A DNA stretch of 45,537 nt from CAZLYK01 sp964563495. GTDB lineage: Bacteria > Acidobacteriota > Blastocatellia > RBC074. The stretch is taken from NCBI GenBank assembly GCA_964563495.1, contig CAZLYK010000034.1:1-45537 (forward strand). The letters are read 5' to 3'. A program made the translations under genes and the position numbers. Shown one piece after another: positions 19,024-26,705 of this stretch. Under the pieces are notes generated by a model. That model was not told the origin of the DNA, ran no database searches, and worked only from the letters and a program-made list of their open reading frames with translations. Position 1 is the first letter of the stretch. Every line of letters begins with the position of its first letter.

Positions 19024-19124
19024 ACAGGATTAACAGGATTTTCACAGGATTAAACAGGATTTTGTTCTGCCTTGTCTTTGGTCTTGTTTAATCCTGTGAA
19101 AATCCTGTTAATCCTGTCTATTTT
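19017..19124. repeat. Palindromic repeat copy A (family 1), perfect 40-bp arms
   Basis: The left arm 19017-19056 and right arm 19085-19124 are perfect reverse complements over 40 bp, separated by a 28-nt loop. Each arm is built of ACAGGATT units (GACAGGATTAACAGGATT, then CACAGGATTAAACA). The upstream gene ends inside the left arm, and the next gene starts 29 nt after the right arm. No U-tract follows in either direction, so it is not a classical intrinsic terminator although the RNA would fold strongly. Confidence 0.95.
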
Positions 19125-19153
19125 CCTCTCATTCAAATAAACATTGATGAAGG

Positions 19154-20176
<1,023 letters not shown>

Positions 20177-20210
20177 TTTTTATCCTCGTGCCCCGACCTG
20201 ACAGGTAATT

Positions 20211-21482
20211 ATGATGGCTACACCAACCCAAAGTGTCGGTCTGGCGCGGAATCGCGCTCAATCCCTCAAGCTTCTCATGGTCGCGGTTTTGACCGTCTTC
20301 GTCGCAGCCGGAGGTTTCTGGTTTTATCAGAGATCCAACACCAGGCCGGCCGCGCTCTCGGCCGCGGAGATCAAAGAGATCGCCAAACATACTCCTCCGG
20401 ATGATCGTCAGGCGTGGCTGCGCCTGGCGCGAGCCGTGCTCGTCTCTGAAACGGTCCTTCCGATCATGGCTCCCGTAGAGCCGGTCAACAATCGAGGTGA
20501 ATCGACGCGCATCGAGCTTGGGTATCAGCTCTTCTTTGACCCGGTTCTTTCAGGCGACAGATCGACTGCCTGCGCTTCGTGCCATCATCCCGATTACGCG
20601 ATGGCCGATGGCATGGCCAGGGGAGTGGGCGCCGGCGGACGCGGCTATGGCGCCCGGCGAGCCGGTACCGGCCCGACGCTGGCTCGCAACACGCCGAGCC
20701 TGTTCAATGTGGCTTTCAACCCGGTTCTCTTCTGGGACGGCCGCAGCGGGTCGCTCGAAGAGCAGGCGCTCGAGCCGATCTTCGCCGAAAACGAGATGAA
20801 TCAACCGAGCGCGGCCGAAGTCGTCAAACGGCTGCGCGCCATCCCGAAATACCGCGAGATGTTCGCCAAGGCATTCGGCTTCAACTCCAAACAGGACGGC
20901 AGCGAGATCAATCTTCAAAATCTGGCCCGGGCCCTGGCCGCCTTCGAGCGCAAATTGAACATCACCGAAACGGCCTACGATCATTTCGTCAAAGGTCAGG
21001 ACGAAAAGCTGGGCACCGAGCAGTTGCGGGGAATGGTCGTTTTCTTCGGCCAGGGGCAATGCACGGTCTGCCATACCCCGCCGCATTTCCACGATGGTGT
21101 GCTCTCCTCGATCGGAGTTCCCGCCGCGGCAGACAAGGGCGCTCCGCTGGACGGAGATCCCGGTTACGGCGCGGTCATTCGCCGTCAGGATGGGTTCGGT
21201 ATGTTCAAGACACCGGGTTTACGCAACGTCACGCGCACCGCTCCTTATATGCACAATGGCGTTTTTAAGACCCTCGAAGAGGTAGTCGAGTTTTATAACG
21301 ATGGAGGCGGTCGCGGCCGCGGGCTCGAGGTTTTCAGCCAGGATGCCAAAGTCGCCAAACTCAACCTGACCGAACAGCAGAAGAAAGATCTGGTCAGCTT
21401 CCTCAAGGCGCTGGACAACCTGGATCCTCCGCCGATCCCTCCCTCCAGCGTCCCCAGTGGCCTGCCCGTGGCGGGGAAATAG
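20211..21482 (+). CDS. Di-haem cytochrome c peroxidase (MauG/CcpA family)
   Basis: A 423-aa protein anchored or exported by an N-terminal helix (about 22-40). Two haem c sites are visible, CASCH near 120-124 and CTVCH near 284-288, with the family segments RNTPSLFNVAFNPVLFWDGR and PYMHNGVFKTLEEVVEFYND. It reduces peroxide or acts as a MauG-like oxidant in the periplasm. Two adjacent ATG codons (20211 and 20214) are possible starts. The neighbouring Fur-family regulator and a cytochrome c lipoprotein suggest a small redox/iron cluster. A decayed repeat arm lies just after the stop. Confidence 0.92.
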   Translation: MMATPTQSVGLARNRAQSLKLLMVAVLTVFVAAGGFWFYQRSNTRPAALSAAEIKEIAKHTPPDDRQAWLRLARAVLVSETVLPIMAPVEPVNNRGESTRIELGYQLFFDPVLSGDRSTACASCHHPDYAMADGMARGVGAGGRGYGARRAGTGPTLARNTPSLFNVAFNPVLFWDGRSGSLEEQALEPIFAENEMNQPSAAEVVKRLRAIPKYREMFAKAFGFNSKQDGSEINLQNLARALAAFERKLNITETAYDHFVKGQDEKLGTEQLRGMVVFFGQGQCTVCHTPPHFHDGVLSSIGVPAAADKGAPLDGDPGYGAVIRRQDGFGMFKTPGLRNVTRTAPYMHNGVFKTLEEVVEFYNDGGGRGRGLEVFSQDAKVAKLNLTEQQKKDLVSFLKALDNLDPPPIPPSSVPSGLPVAGK

Positions 21483-21490
21483 CTCTGGAC

Positions 21491-21513
21491 AAATCTTGTT
21501 AATCCCGTCCGTA
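21491..21513. repeat. Decayed arm of the GACAGGATT repeat family
   Basis: This stretch matches the right arm of the palindrome family (compare 23983-24004) at about 19 of 23 positions, with no left arm. It lies right after the peroxidase stop codon, the same position intact copies occupy. Confidence 0.45.
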
Positions 21514-21565
21514 ATGTTAGAATACCCTGGCGTTCGATCAATAGAACCTTGCACGCCGGTCAAAT

Positions 21566-22021
21566 ATGGGCGAAATGTCTCAAGAGAAAGAGATCTTCTT
21601 TGATCACCTGCGCCGGGCAGGGTTTAAGAAGACTTCCCAGCGTGAGCTGATTCTCGAAGTTTTTCTCAAGACCGAAGGGCATCTGAGCGCGGAAGACCTC
21701 TACAATCGGGTCAAAACTCAGGATCCCAGCGTCGGGTTCACCACCGTCTATCGTACGCTCAAGCTCCTGCACGAATGCGGGCTGGCTCGTGAGGAGCGCC
21801 TCGGCGACGGCCGTAAACGTTACGAGCACGATTTCAATCACCAGCATCACGACCATTTTATCTGCACCGAGTGCGGTCTCTTGATCGAGTTTTACAGTGA
21901 GGTCATCGAGCGAAAACAGGACGAAATCGCCGCTCAGTATCATTTTCATCCGACGCATCATAGCCTGCGTATCTTCGGCCTTTGCTCCAACTGCCAGGCC
22001 AAGCACAAAGTTGCCGGTTGA
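21566..22021 (+). CDS. Fur-family transcription regulator
   Basis: A 151-aa metalloregulator. The winged helix spans about 12-80 (TSQRELILEVF, VGFTTVYRTLKLL is the recognition helix). The dimerisation and metal domain has HHDHFICTECG with C100xxC103 and a second pair C140xxC143, the structural zinc site. Fur, PerR and Zur cannot be separated reliably by eye; the HHDHFICTECGLLIEF segment looks most like Fur. It sits between a peroxidase gene and a cytochrome c gene, so iron or peroxide response is reasonable. No clear Shine-Dalgarno sequence; the in-frame ATG at 21575 is an alternative start. Confidence 0.9.
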   Translation: MGEMSQEKEIFFDHLRRAGFKKTSQRELILEVFLKTEGHLSAEDLYNRVKTQDPSVGFTTVYRTLKLLHECGLAREERLGDGRKRYEHDFNHQHHDHFICTECGLLIEFYSEVIERKQDEIAAQYHFHPTHHSLRIFGLCSNCQAKHKVAG

Positions 22022-22046
22022 TAATGTCTTCTTCAACCCAATCCAC

Positions 22047-22436
22047 ATGACAGCGGTTTTCAGTTGGCAAAAGTCTTTACTCCTGGTTGCCGGTATTTGT
22101 CTGTTGAGCTCCTGTCGATCCGATTCGCCCAACCACGATGATCAGGACAAAGTCGCAGCGGTCGAAGCGCTCAGGCCCGAGAAGGTCGGGATAATCTTCA
22201 GTCGCAGTTGCGCATCCTGCCATGGGCTTGACGGCCACGGCATCGCCGGGGTGGCGCCGGATTTGAGGCGCGCCCGGGCGCGAAGCGCAGACGAGTGGGA
22301 AAAATACCTGCGCAGCCCCCAAACATCCCATCCGGTCTCACAGGCTCCGCCCGTCTGGATGGATGCCGATGAGGTCAAAACGATGGCCGCCTACCTGGAG
22401 AGTTTATCCCGGCCGAATCAGGGCTCGACACCTTGA
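22047..22436 (+). CDS. Small cytochrome c lipoprotein
   Basis: A 129-aa mono-haem cytochrome c. The signal peptide ends in the lipobox LSSC (Cys-23), so the protein is probably attached to a membrane. The haem site CASCH is at 55-59, followed by GLDGHGIAGVAPDL, and a Met near the C-terminus (WMDADEVKTMAAYL) could be the sixth ligand. The frame is open further upstream to 21897, but that part overlaps fur and lacks a signal peptide, so ATG 22047 is chosen. It could donate electrons to the upstream peroxidase; this is inference from proximity. Confidence 0.85.
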   Translation: MTAVFSWQKSLLLVAGICLLSSCRSDSPNHDDQDKVAAVEALRPEKVGIIFSRSCASCHGLDGHGIAGVAPDLRRARARSADEWEKYLRSPQTSHPVSQAPPVWMDADEVKTMAAYLESLSRPNQGSTP

Positions 22437-22482
22437 GCGCCGGACTGGCCGAATTCAGTCAAGATGTGTTAGCCTCAGTCCG

Positions 22483-22638
22483 ATGAACTACCTCCAGACA
22501 GAAAGACCGGCTCGACCGCCGGCTGATGGGTTGGGAGTGCGGCTTCGGCGCGCTTTCCAGATCCTGCGTCAGGTGCTGAGAGGATACTGCGCCGGTCAGC
22601 CGATCGATCAGCCGCGCCCGCGCAAGAGTTGTTGTTAA
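22483..22638 (+). CDS. Hypothetical 51-aa protein ending in Cys-Cys
   Basis: An ORF between the cytochrome gene and deoC: MNYLQTERPA..., a basic amphipathic segment around LRRAFQILRQVLRGY, and the end PRKSCC. No Shine-Dalgarno sequence is evident. The LR..W/F..LRQ pattern and terminal CC recall short DUF466 (YbdD-type) proteins, which end in RCC, but this one is shorter and the match is too weak for a call. It could equally be a chance ORF. Confidence 0.35.
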   Translation: MNYLQTERPARPPADGLGVRLRRAFQILRQVLRGYCAGQPIDQPRPRKSCC

Positions 22639-22656
22639 AACTCCGGGAAATTATCG

Positions 22657-23523
22657 ATGAACGCCGATCTGGACAAACTGGTTGAGCAGATCACCGATCT
22701 GATCCTCGCCCGGCTCAACGCCGATGGCGCGCGCGATGAATCCACTCCTTGCAGCCCCCACCATATCGCCTGCGCGCTGCAAGCCGGCGCCTCGCGGATC
22801 GGGTTAGGATGGGGCCAGGCTGCTTCGGCAGCCGGCGAAGTCTCAAAGTACATAGACCATACACTGCTCAAACCCGACGCCACGCGGTCGGAGATTGAAA
22901 ACCTGTGCCGGGAAGCACGCGCCTTCAACTTCGCCTCGGTCTGCATCAACCCAACCTGGGTCAAAGATTGCGCCTTTTTCCTCTACGGCTCTACGGTCAA
23001 AGTCTGCACCGTGGTGGGATTCCCGCTCGGTGCAACCCTGCCTGATGTCAAAGCCTACGAAACACGCCGCGCTATCTTTGATGGTGCGACCGAAATCGAT
23101 ATGGTGATCAACATCGGCGCACTCAAATCTGGCGATGACGAAACGGTCAAGCGTGATATCTGCGCCGTTGTCGACGCTGCCCATGATGCCTGTGCGATAG
23201 TCAAAGTAATTCTCGAAACCGCACTCCTGAATGATCAGGAAAAAGTCAAAGCCTGCCTCCTGGCGAAAGAGGCCGGAGCGGATTTCGTCAAAACCTCGAC
23301 CGGATTCAGCAAAGGTGGGGCGACCGTTGCCGATATTGAACTGATGCGCCGCACCGTCGGAGCCGAGCTGGGAGTCAAAGCCGCCGGCGGGGTGAAAGAC
23401 CTGGCTGCGGCGCGTGAAATGATCGCCGCCGGCGCAACCAGGATCGGCGCCAGCGCGGGCGTCCGCATCGTCCAGGAATCACAAGGGCAGCAACCCGGCG
23501 GAGTCGCCGCAGCTAACTATTGA
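22657..23523 (+). CDS. deoC: Deoxyribose-phosphate aldolase DeoC with N-terminal extension
   Basis: A 288-aa class I aldolase that splits 2-deoxyribose 5-phosphate to glyceraldehyde 3-phosphate and acetaldehyde. The TIM barrel begins at about residue 63 (KYIDHTLLKPDAT). Catalytic residues are visible: D148 (EIDMV), K183 (VKVILET), Schiff-base K212 (DFVKTSTGFS) and K241 (GVKAAGGV). The first 60 residues are extra: an amphipathic helix (LDKLVEQITDLILARL), a flexible linker and a segment AGASRIGLGWGQ. Such extensions occur in some DeoC proteins and can resemble microcompartment targeting helices, but no shell gene is in this window. Confidence 0.95.
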   Translation: MNADLDKLVEQITDLILARLNADGARDESTPCSPHHIACALQAGASRIGLGWGQAASAAGEVSKYIDHTLLKPDATRSEIENLCREARAFNFASVCINPTWVKDCAFFLYGSTVKVCTVVGFPLGATLPDVKAYETRRAIFDGATEIDMVINIGALKSGDDETVKRDICAVVDAAHDACAIVKVILETALLNDQEKVKACLLAKEAGADFVKTSTGFSKGGATVADIELMRRTVGAELGVKAAGGVKDLAAAREMIAAGATRIGASAGVRIVQESQGQQPGGVAAANY

Positions 23524-23547
23524 TTTTTACCCCTGATTTGTTAGTAT
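23520..23547 (+). promoter_or_regulatory. Candidate promoter for tRNA-Val
   Basis: TTGATT (23520-23525) and TAGTAT (23542-23547) are separated by 16 nt, a fair match to the sigma-70 consensus. The -35 box overlaps the deoC stop codon. Transcription would start about 20 nt before the mature tRNA. Confidence 0.45.
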
Positions 23548-23576
23548 CTGCCTTGCTTTACGGAGTTTGAAAATTT

Positions 23577-23648
<72 letters not shown>

Positions 23649-23653
23649 TCCAA

Positions 23654-23708
23654 TTCACCGCAAATAAAAAAGCCGGAGCCCGTCTCCGGCTTTTTTATTT
23701 GCGGTGAA
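23654..23708. terminator. Bidirectional terminator after tRNA-Val, 25-bp perfect stem
   Basis: Positions 23654-23678 and 23684-23708 are perfect reverse complements over 25 bp with a 5-nt loop. The core GCCGGAG/CTCCGGC stem is followed by TTTTTT on the + strand and, because of the symmetry, also on the minus strand, so it can end transcription from both sides. It starts only 6 nt after the tRNA. Confidence 0.92.
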
Positions 23709-23794
23709 GGGAGGGAATAGACGGGATTAACAGGATTTCAACAGGATTAAACAGGACTAAAGCCAAGGCAGAAAAACATCCTGTTTACAGCGGC

Positions 23795-23866
23795 TTTCAG
23801 GTTCGTGCGTCCTGTCAGACGCACGACCGTTAGGGAGGGCGTCTGACAGGACGCACGAACCTGAAA
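23795..23866. repeat. Family-2 hairpin 1, perfect 28-bp stem
   Basis: TTTCAGGTTCGTGCGTCC... (23795-23822) pairs perfectly with 23839-23866 across a 16-nt loop. It lies inside repeat copy B. Its outer end AGCGGCTTTCAGGTTCGTGCG-like sequence resembles that of hairpin 2, so both belong to one family. Confidence 0.9.
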
Positions 23867-23911
23867 ACCGCGCCGGTAACATTGGTCATCAATCAATGCT
23901 TACCCTGTGGC

Positions 23912-23969
23912 AGCGATTTTCACGTTTGTGCGACCGCGAGGACGCGGTCGCACAAACGTGAAAATCGCT
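23912..23969. repeat. Family-2 hairpin 2, perfect 27-bp stem
   Basis: AGCGATTTTCACGTTTGTGC... (23912-23938) pairs perfectly with 23943-23969, loop AGGA. The first 21 nt match the outer end of hairpin 1 at about 17 positions (AGCG, TTTCA, GTT, GTGCG conserved), while the tips differ. The two hairpins together form a compound element like a bacterial interspersed mosaic. Confidence 0.9.
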
Positions 23970-24012
23970 ATAATCCTGTTGAAATCCTGTTAATCCCGTC
24001 TATTTAAAAATT

Positions 24013-24651
24013 ATGGCAACCGATCTAATAGTCGCCAGCTACATCACCGAAAAAGCCCCCGGTGTCGATTTTCATGACTCCGCCTGGAAACGGGCTGAGA
24101 GGATTTGGATTGACCGCAACTGGCGAGGTGATCGCGCCCCTCAGGAGTTGAAGACGGATGCCAGAGTCCTTTGGAATGATGAGGAGATCATTTTCGGCTT
24201 CGAATGTTCATACACCGAGCTGGATATAGATGAGCAATTCTCGCTCGATCAAGAACGCTACGGTCTGTGGGATCGCGATGTCTGCGAGGCTTTTATTCGT
24301 TCACCGATCGAGCCTCACGATAAGCATTATCGCGAATTTGAAGTCGCTCCGACGGGTCAATGGTGCGACCTGATCATCGATCGCTTACAGATGAAAGCCG
24401 ACTGGCAATGGCGCAGCGGGATGCGGACGGCAGCCGCGATCAGCGCCTCGGAGAAGGTCTGGCGCGTCGTCATGGCCATCCCATTTGAGACATTTGGCTG
24501 TCGTCCCGAATCAGGCGATATCTGGCACGGCAACCTTTTTCGCGTCAGCCGGCTCAATCGCGAGCGCCAATACCTGGCTCTCTCGCCGACCTATACCGAA
24601 ACGCCCAACTTCCACGTCGCCGAGAGGTTTCTTCCTCTGCGTTTTGCCTGA
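24013..24651 (+). CDS. CBM9-like domain protein
   Basis: A 212-aa protein resembling the family 9 carbohydrate-binding-like domain: a start with DFHDSAWKRAERIWI, a middle segment with ARVLWNDEEIIFGFECSYTE, LWDRDVCEAFI and YREFEVAPTGQWCD, and a C-terminal WHGNLFRVSR...YLALSPTYTETPNFHVAERF. This order matches stand-alone CBM9-like proteins, most without an assigned ligand. No signal peptide is present. The ATG is 8 nt after the nested palindrome and has no Shine-Dalgarno sequence, so translation may be leaderless or the repeat may supply the 5' leader. Confidence 0.85.
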   Translation: MATDLIVASYITEKAPGVDFHDSAWKRAERIWIDRNWRGDRAPQELKTDARVLWNDEEIIFGFECSYTELDIDEQFSLDQERYGLWDRDVCEAFIRSPIEPHDKHYREFEVAPTGQWCDLIIDRLQMKADWQWRSGMRTAAAISASEKVWRVVMAIPFETFGCRPESGDIWHGNLFRVSRLNRERQYLALSPTYTETPNFHVAERFLPLRFA

Positions 24652-24724
24652 AGCCGCTGGAAGATAGTCTGAGCCAGACATCGTCGGCGATGATCCAACT
24701 TTGCGGGAGGCTGAGAGGGCCGGT

Positions 24725-26485
24725 CTACCAGAGATAGCGACCGGCTTCGATCAGCGCATCGGCGATCCGGCGTCGCGCCGCGATTGTATTGATCGGCGGC
24801 GCCGGCGCCAACTTCCGGAAAGCCTGACTAAATCTTCCCGGTTCGGGCAATGCGGCGGCCAGGTTGCGGGCATTGACCGCGACGCGATCCGCCGCATCGC
24901 AGGTATAGGTTCGCGTCATTTCAATCGCGGCGTGGGAAGCCGCTTCGCCCTGGCCGGCCGCCAGCTTGTCGGCCCGCAGCAGTGAGCTCTCAATGGCATA
25001 AGCTTCGATCACGATCTCAGCGGCCAGCGCCGCCGCTTCCTGTTCTTCGTTGACCCGCTCGCCGTAGTTTTGAGCAATCCCGGCCAGCGCCAGCCGGGCG
25101 GTCTCTTTGACATTTCCCAGTGTTCGCCGGACATACGACAAACCTTCGTAGTTGGGTTCGTTCTCCGTCCGAACCAGAATGTCGCTGATAACCTCATCTG
25201 TGTTCGGCAGGTTATCTTTGGCGGCGCCCTTGAGCAGCCGCGTCGGGATGATGATCCGATTGATCTCGTTCGTGCCTTCGTAGATACGCGTGATCCGAGC
25301 GTCTCGATAAGCCCGTTCCGCCGGGTAATCCTTTGAGTACCCGTAACCGCCATAAACCTGCACCGTTTCATCGACGACATAGCCCAGGGCTTCGCTGGTC
25401 CAGACCTTGATAATCGAGCATTCGACGGCGTATTGCTCGATCGCTTTGAGCGCCTGCATCGGATCGTTTTGATCGACGTTCTCCAGTGCGCGATCGATCA
25501 TTCCCAGCGTCCGCCAGACCAGAGCGTCACCGACGTAGCCGCGAATGGCCATCTCGGCCAGCTTACGTTTGATCAATCCGAAATTGGCGATCGGACGACC
25601 GAACTGGTGTCGCTCTTTAGCGTATGCGATGGCGTTGTTGATCGCGAATTTGACTCCACCGATATTGCGGCTGCCGAGTTTCAACCGGCCCAGATTGAGA
25701 ATGTTGAAAGCGACGACGTGGCCTTTGCCGATTTGTCCGAGCACATTTTCGACCGGCACGCGGCAATCTTCGAGCATGAGCGCGGTGGTCGAGCTGCCGT
25801 CGAGACCGAGTTTCTTTTCTTCGTGCCCGCTCACCACGCCGGGGCCGCGCTCGACGATAAAGGCTGTAAACTTCTCGCCATCGACCTTGGCGAAGACGAT
25901 GAAGATATCGGCAAAGCCTCCGTTGGTGATCCACATCTTCTGTCCCCTGAGGATGTAGTGTCTGCCGTCTTCCGAGAGCACGGCTTTGGTCTTTGCCGCC
26001 ATCGCGTCCGATCCGGATCCGGGCTCGGTTAAACAATAGGCCGCGATCCATTCACCCGTCGCCAGCTTCGGCAGGTATTTCGCCCGTTGCTCGGGAGTCC
26101 CGAAAAAGACGATCGGTAACGTCCCGATCGTGGTGTGAGCGCCGAGGCTGGCGCCGAAAGAGGGCATGACAGCTATCTGCTCCCCTACGAAAGCGGAGCT
26201 GACTTTGTCCAGGCCCAACCCGCCATAAGCTTCGGGGATATCAATCCGCAAAAGATCGAGTTCGCCGGCTTTGAGCAGCAGGTCGCGCGTGACCGGCCAA
26301 TCTTTGGCGTAAATCTGCTCGGCGTGCGTCAGCACTTCTTTGCGCATAAACTCTTCCGCCACGCGGGCGAACATCTGCTGCTCTTCGCTGATGTCTTCAC
26401 GAGTAAAGATCTCTTCGGGGCGGTGATCTTCAAAGAGAAAGCTGCTGCCTTTAACTACCGGAAATTTCTGGTCAGTTGCGCTCAT
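24725..26485 (-). CDS. Acyl-CoA dehydrogenase, VLCAD/ACAD9-like
   Basis: A 586-aa flavoenzyme that introduces the first double bond in fatty acyl-CoA beta-oxidation. Family motifs are present: AYCLTEPGSGSDAMAAKT, KMWITNGGFADIF and the C-terminal RIYEGTNEINRI with the likely catalytic Glu. The roughly 180 residues after that point make it as long as VLCAD/ACAD9 rather than the 380-aa short-chain types. ATG 26485 fits the AAGGGGG Shine-Dalgarno sequence (7-nt spacing) better than ATG 26491. It is divergent from an acyl-CoA synthetase gene, so the pair probably handles long-chain fatty acids. Confidence 0.93.
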   Translation of the reverse strand: MSATDQKFPVVKGSSFLFEDHRPEEIFTREDISEEQQMFARVAEEFMRKEVLTHAEQIYAKDWPVTRDLLLKAGELDLLRIDIPEAYGGLGLDKVSSAFVGEQIAVMPSFGASLGAHTTIGTLPIVFFGTPEQRAKYLPKLATGEWIAAYCLTEPGSGSDAMAAKTKAVLSEDGRHYILRGQKMWITNGGFADIFIVFAKVDGEKFTAFIVERGPGVVSGHEEKKLGLDGSSTTALMLEDCRVPVENVLGQIGKGHVVAFNILNLGRLKLGSRNIGGVKFAINNAIAYAKERHQFGRPIANFGLIKRKLAEMAIRGYVGDALVWRTLGMIDRALENVDQNDPMQALKAIEQYAVECSIIKVWTSEALGYVVDETVQVYGGYGYSKDYPAERAYRDARITRIYEGTNEINRIIIPTRLLKGAAKDNLPNTDEVISDILVRTENEPNYEGLSYVRRTLGNVKETARLALAGIAQNYGERVNEEQEAAALAAEIVIEAYAIESSLLRADKLAAGQGEAASHAAIEMTRTYTCDAADRVAVNARNLAAALPEPGRFSQAFRKLAPAPPINTIAARRRIADALIEAGRYLW

Positions 26486-26705
26486 TTTCATTCCCCCTTC
26501 AATGTTCTCAAGCTGCCGCTGGTTGATTTATTTTTTTCAAAGGCCAGCTGGGGCGCGACGATGAAGAGGTGATAATGCAGCCGGATCTATTTTTTCGCAA
26601 TCCTCTGTGTGATAAGCTCGTGCGAATTTTGGGGGAGAGGTTGGACTGGTCGTGTCATGATTCCGGATCATAGCTTGTTGGTCTTGTCTATCCTTGGAGG
26701 TAACC
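26486..26705. promoter_or_regulatory. Divergent control region between the acyl-CoA genes
   Basis: This 220-nt spacer must hold both promoters. A short inverted repeat, ATGATTCCGGATCAT, lies at 26657-26671 upstream of the synthetase gene and could be an operator for a TetR- or FadR-type regulator; its 5-bp arms are too short for confidence. No gene is visible in the spacer. Confidence 0.3.

Larger units (their letters stand above)
23716..24004. repeat. Palindromic repeat copy B (family 1) interrupted by family-2 hairpins
   Basis: The outer arms 23716-23749 and 23971-24004 are perfect reverse complements over 34 bp (AATAGACGGGATTAACAGG...). An inner part of the same palindrome survives as TAAACAGGA (23748-23756) and TCCTGTTTA (23779-23787). 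Between the latter and the right outer arm lie about 183 nt (23788-23970) holding two other perfect hairpins. By comparison with copy A, this block looks inserted near the tip of a family-1 palindrome. No coding potential is seen in the element. The CBM9-like gene starts 8 nt after it. Confidence 0.92.

Noticed and set aside
21897..22046. Longer N-terminus for the cytochrome c gene
   Set aside because: The extra 50 codons overlap fur in another frame and would hide the lipoprotein signal peptide.
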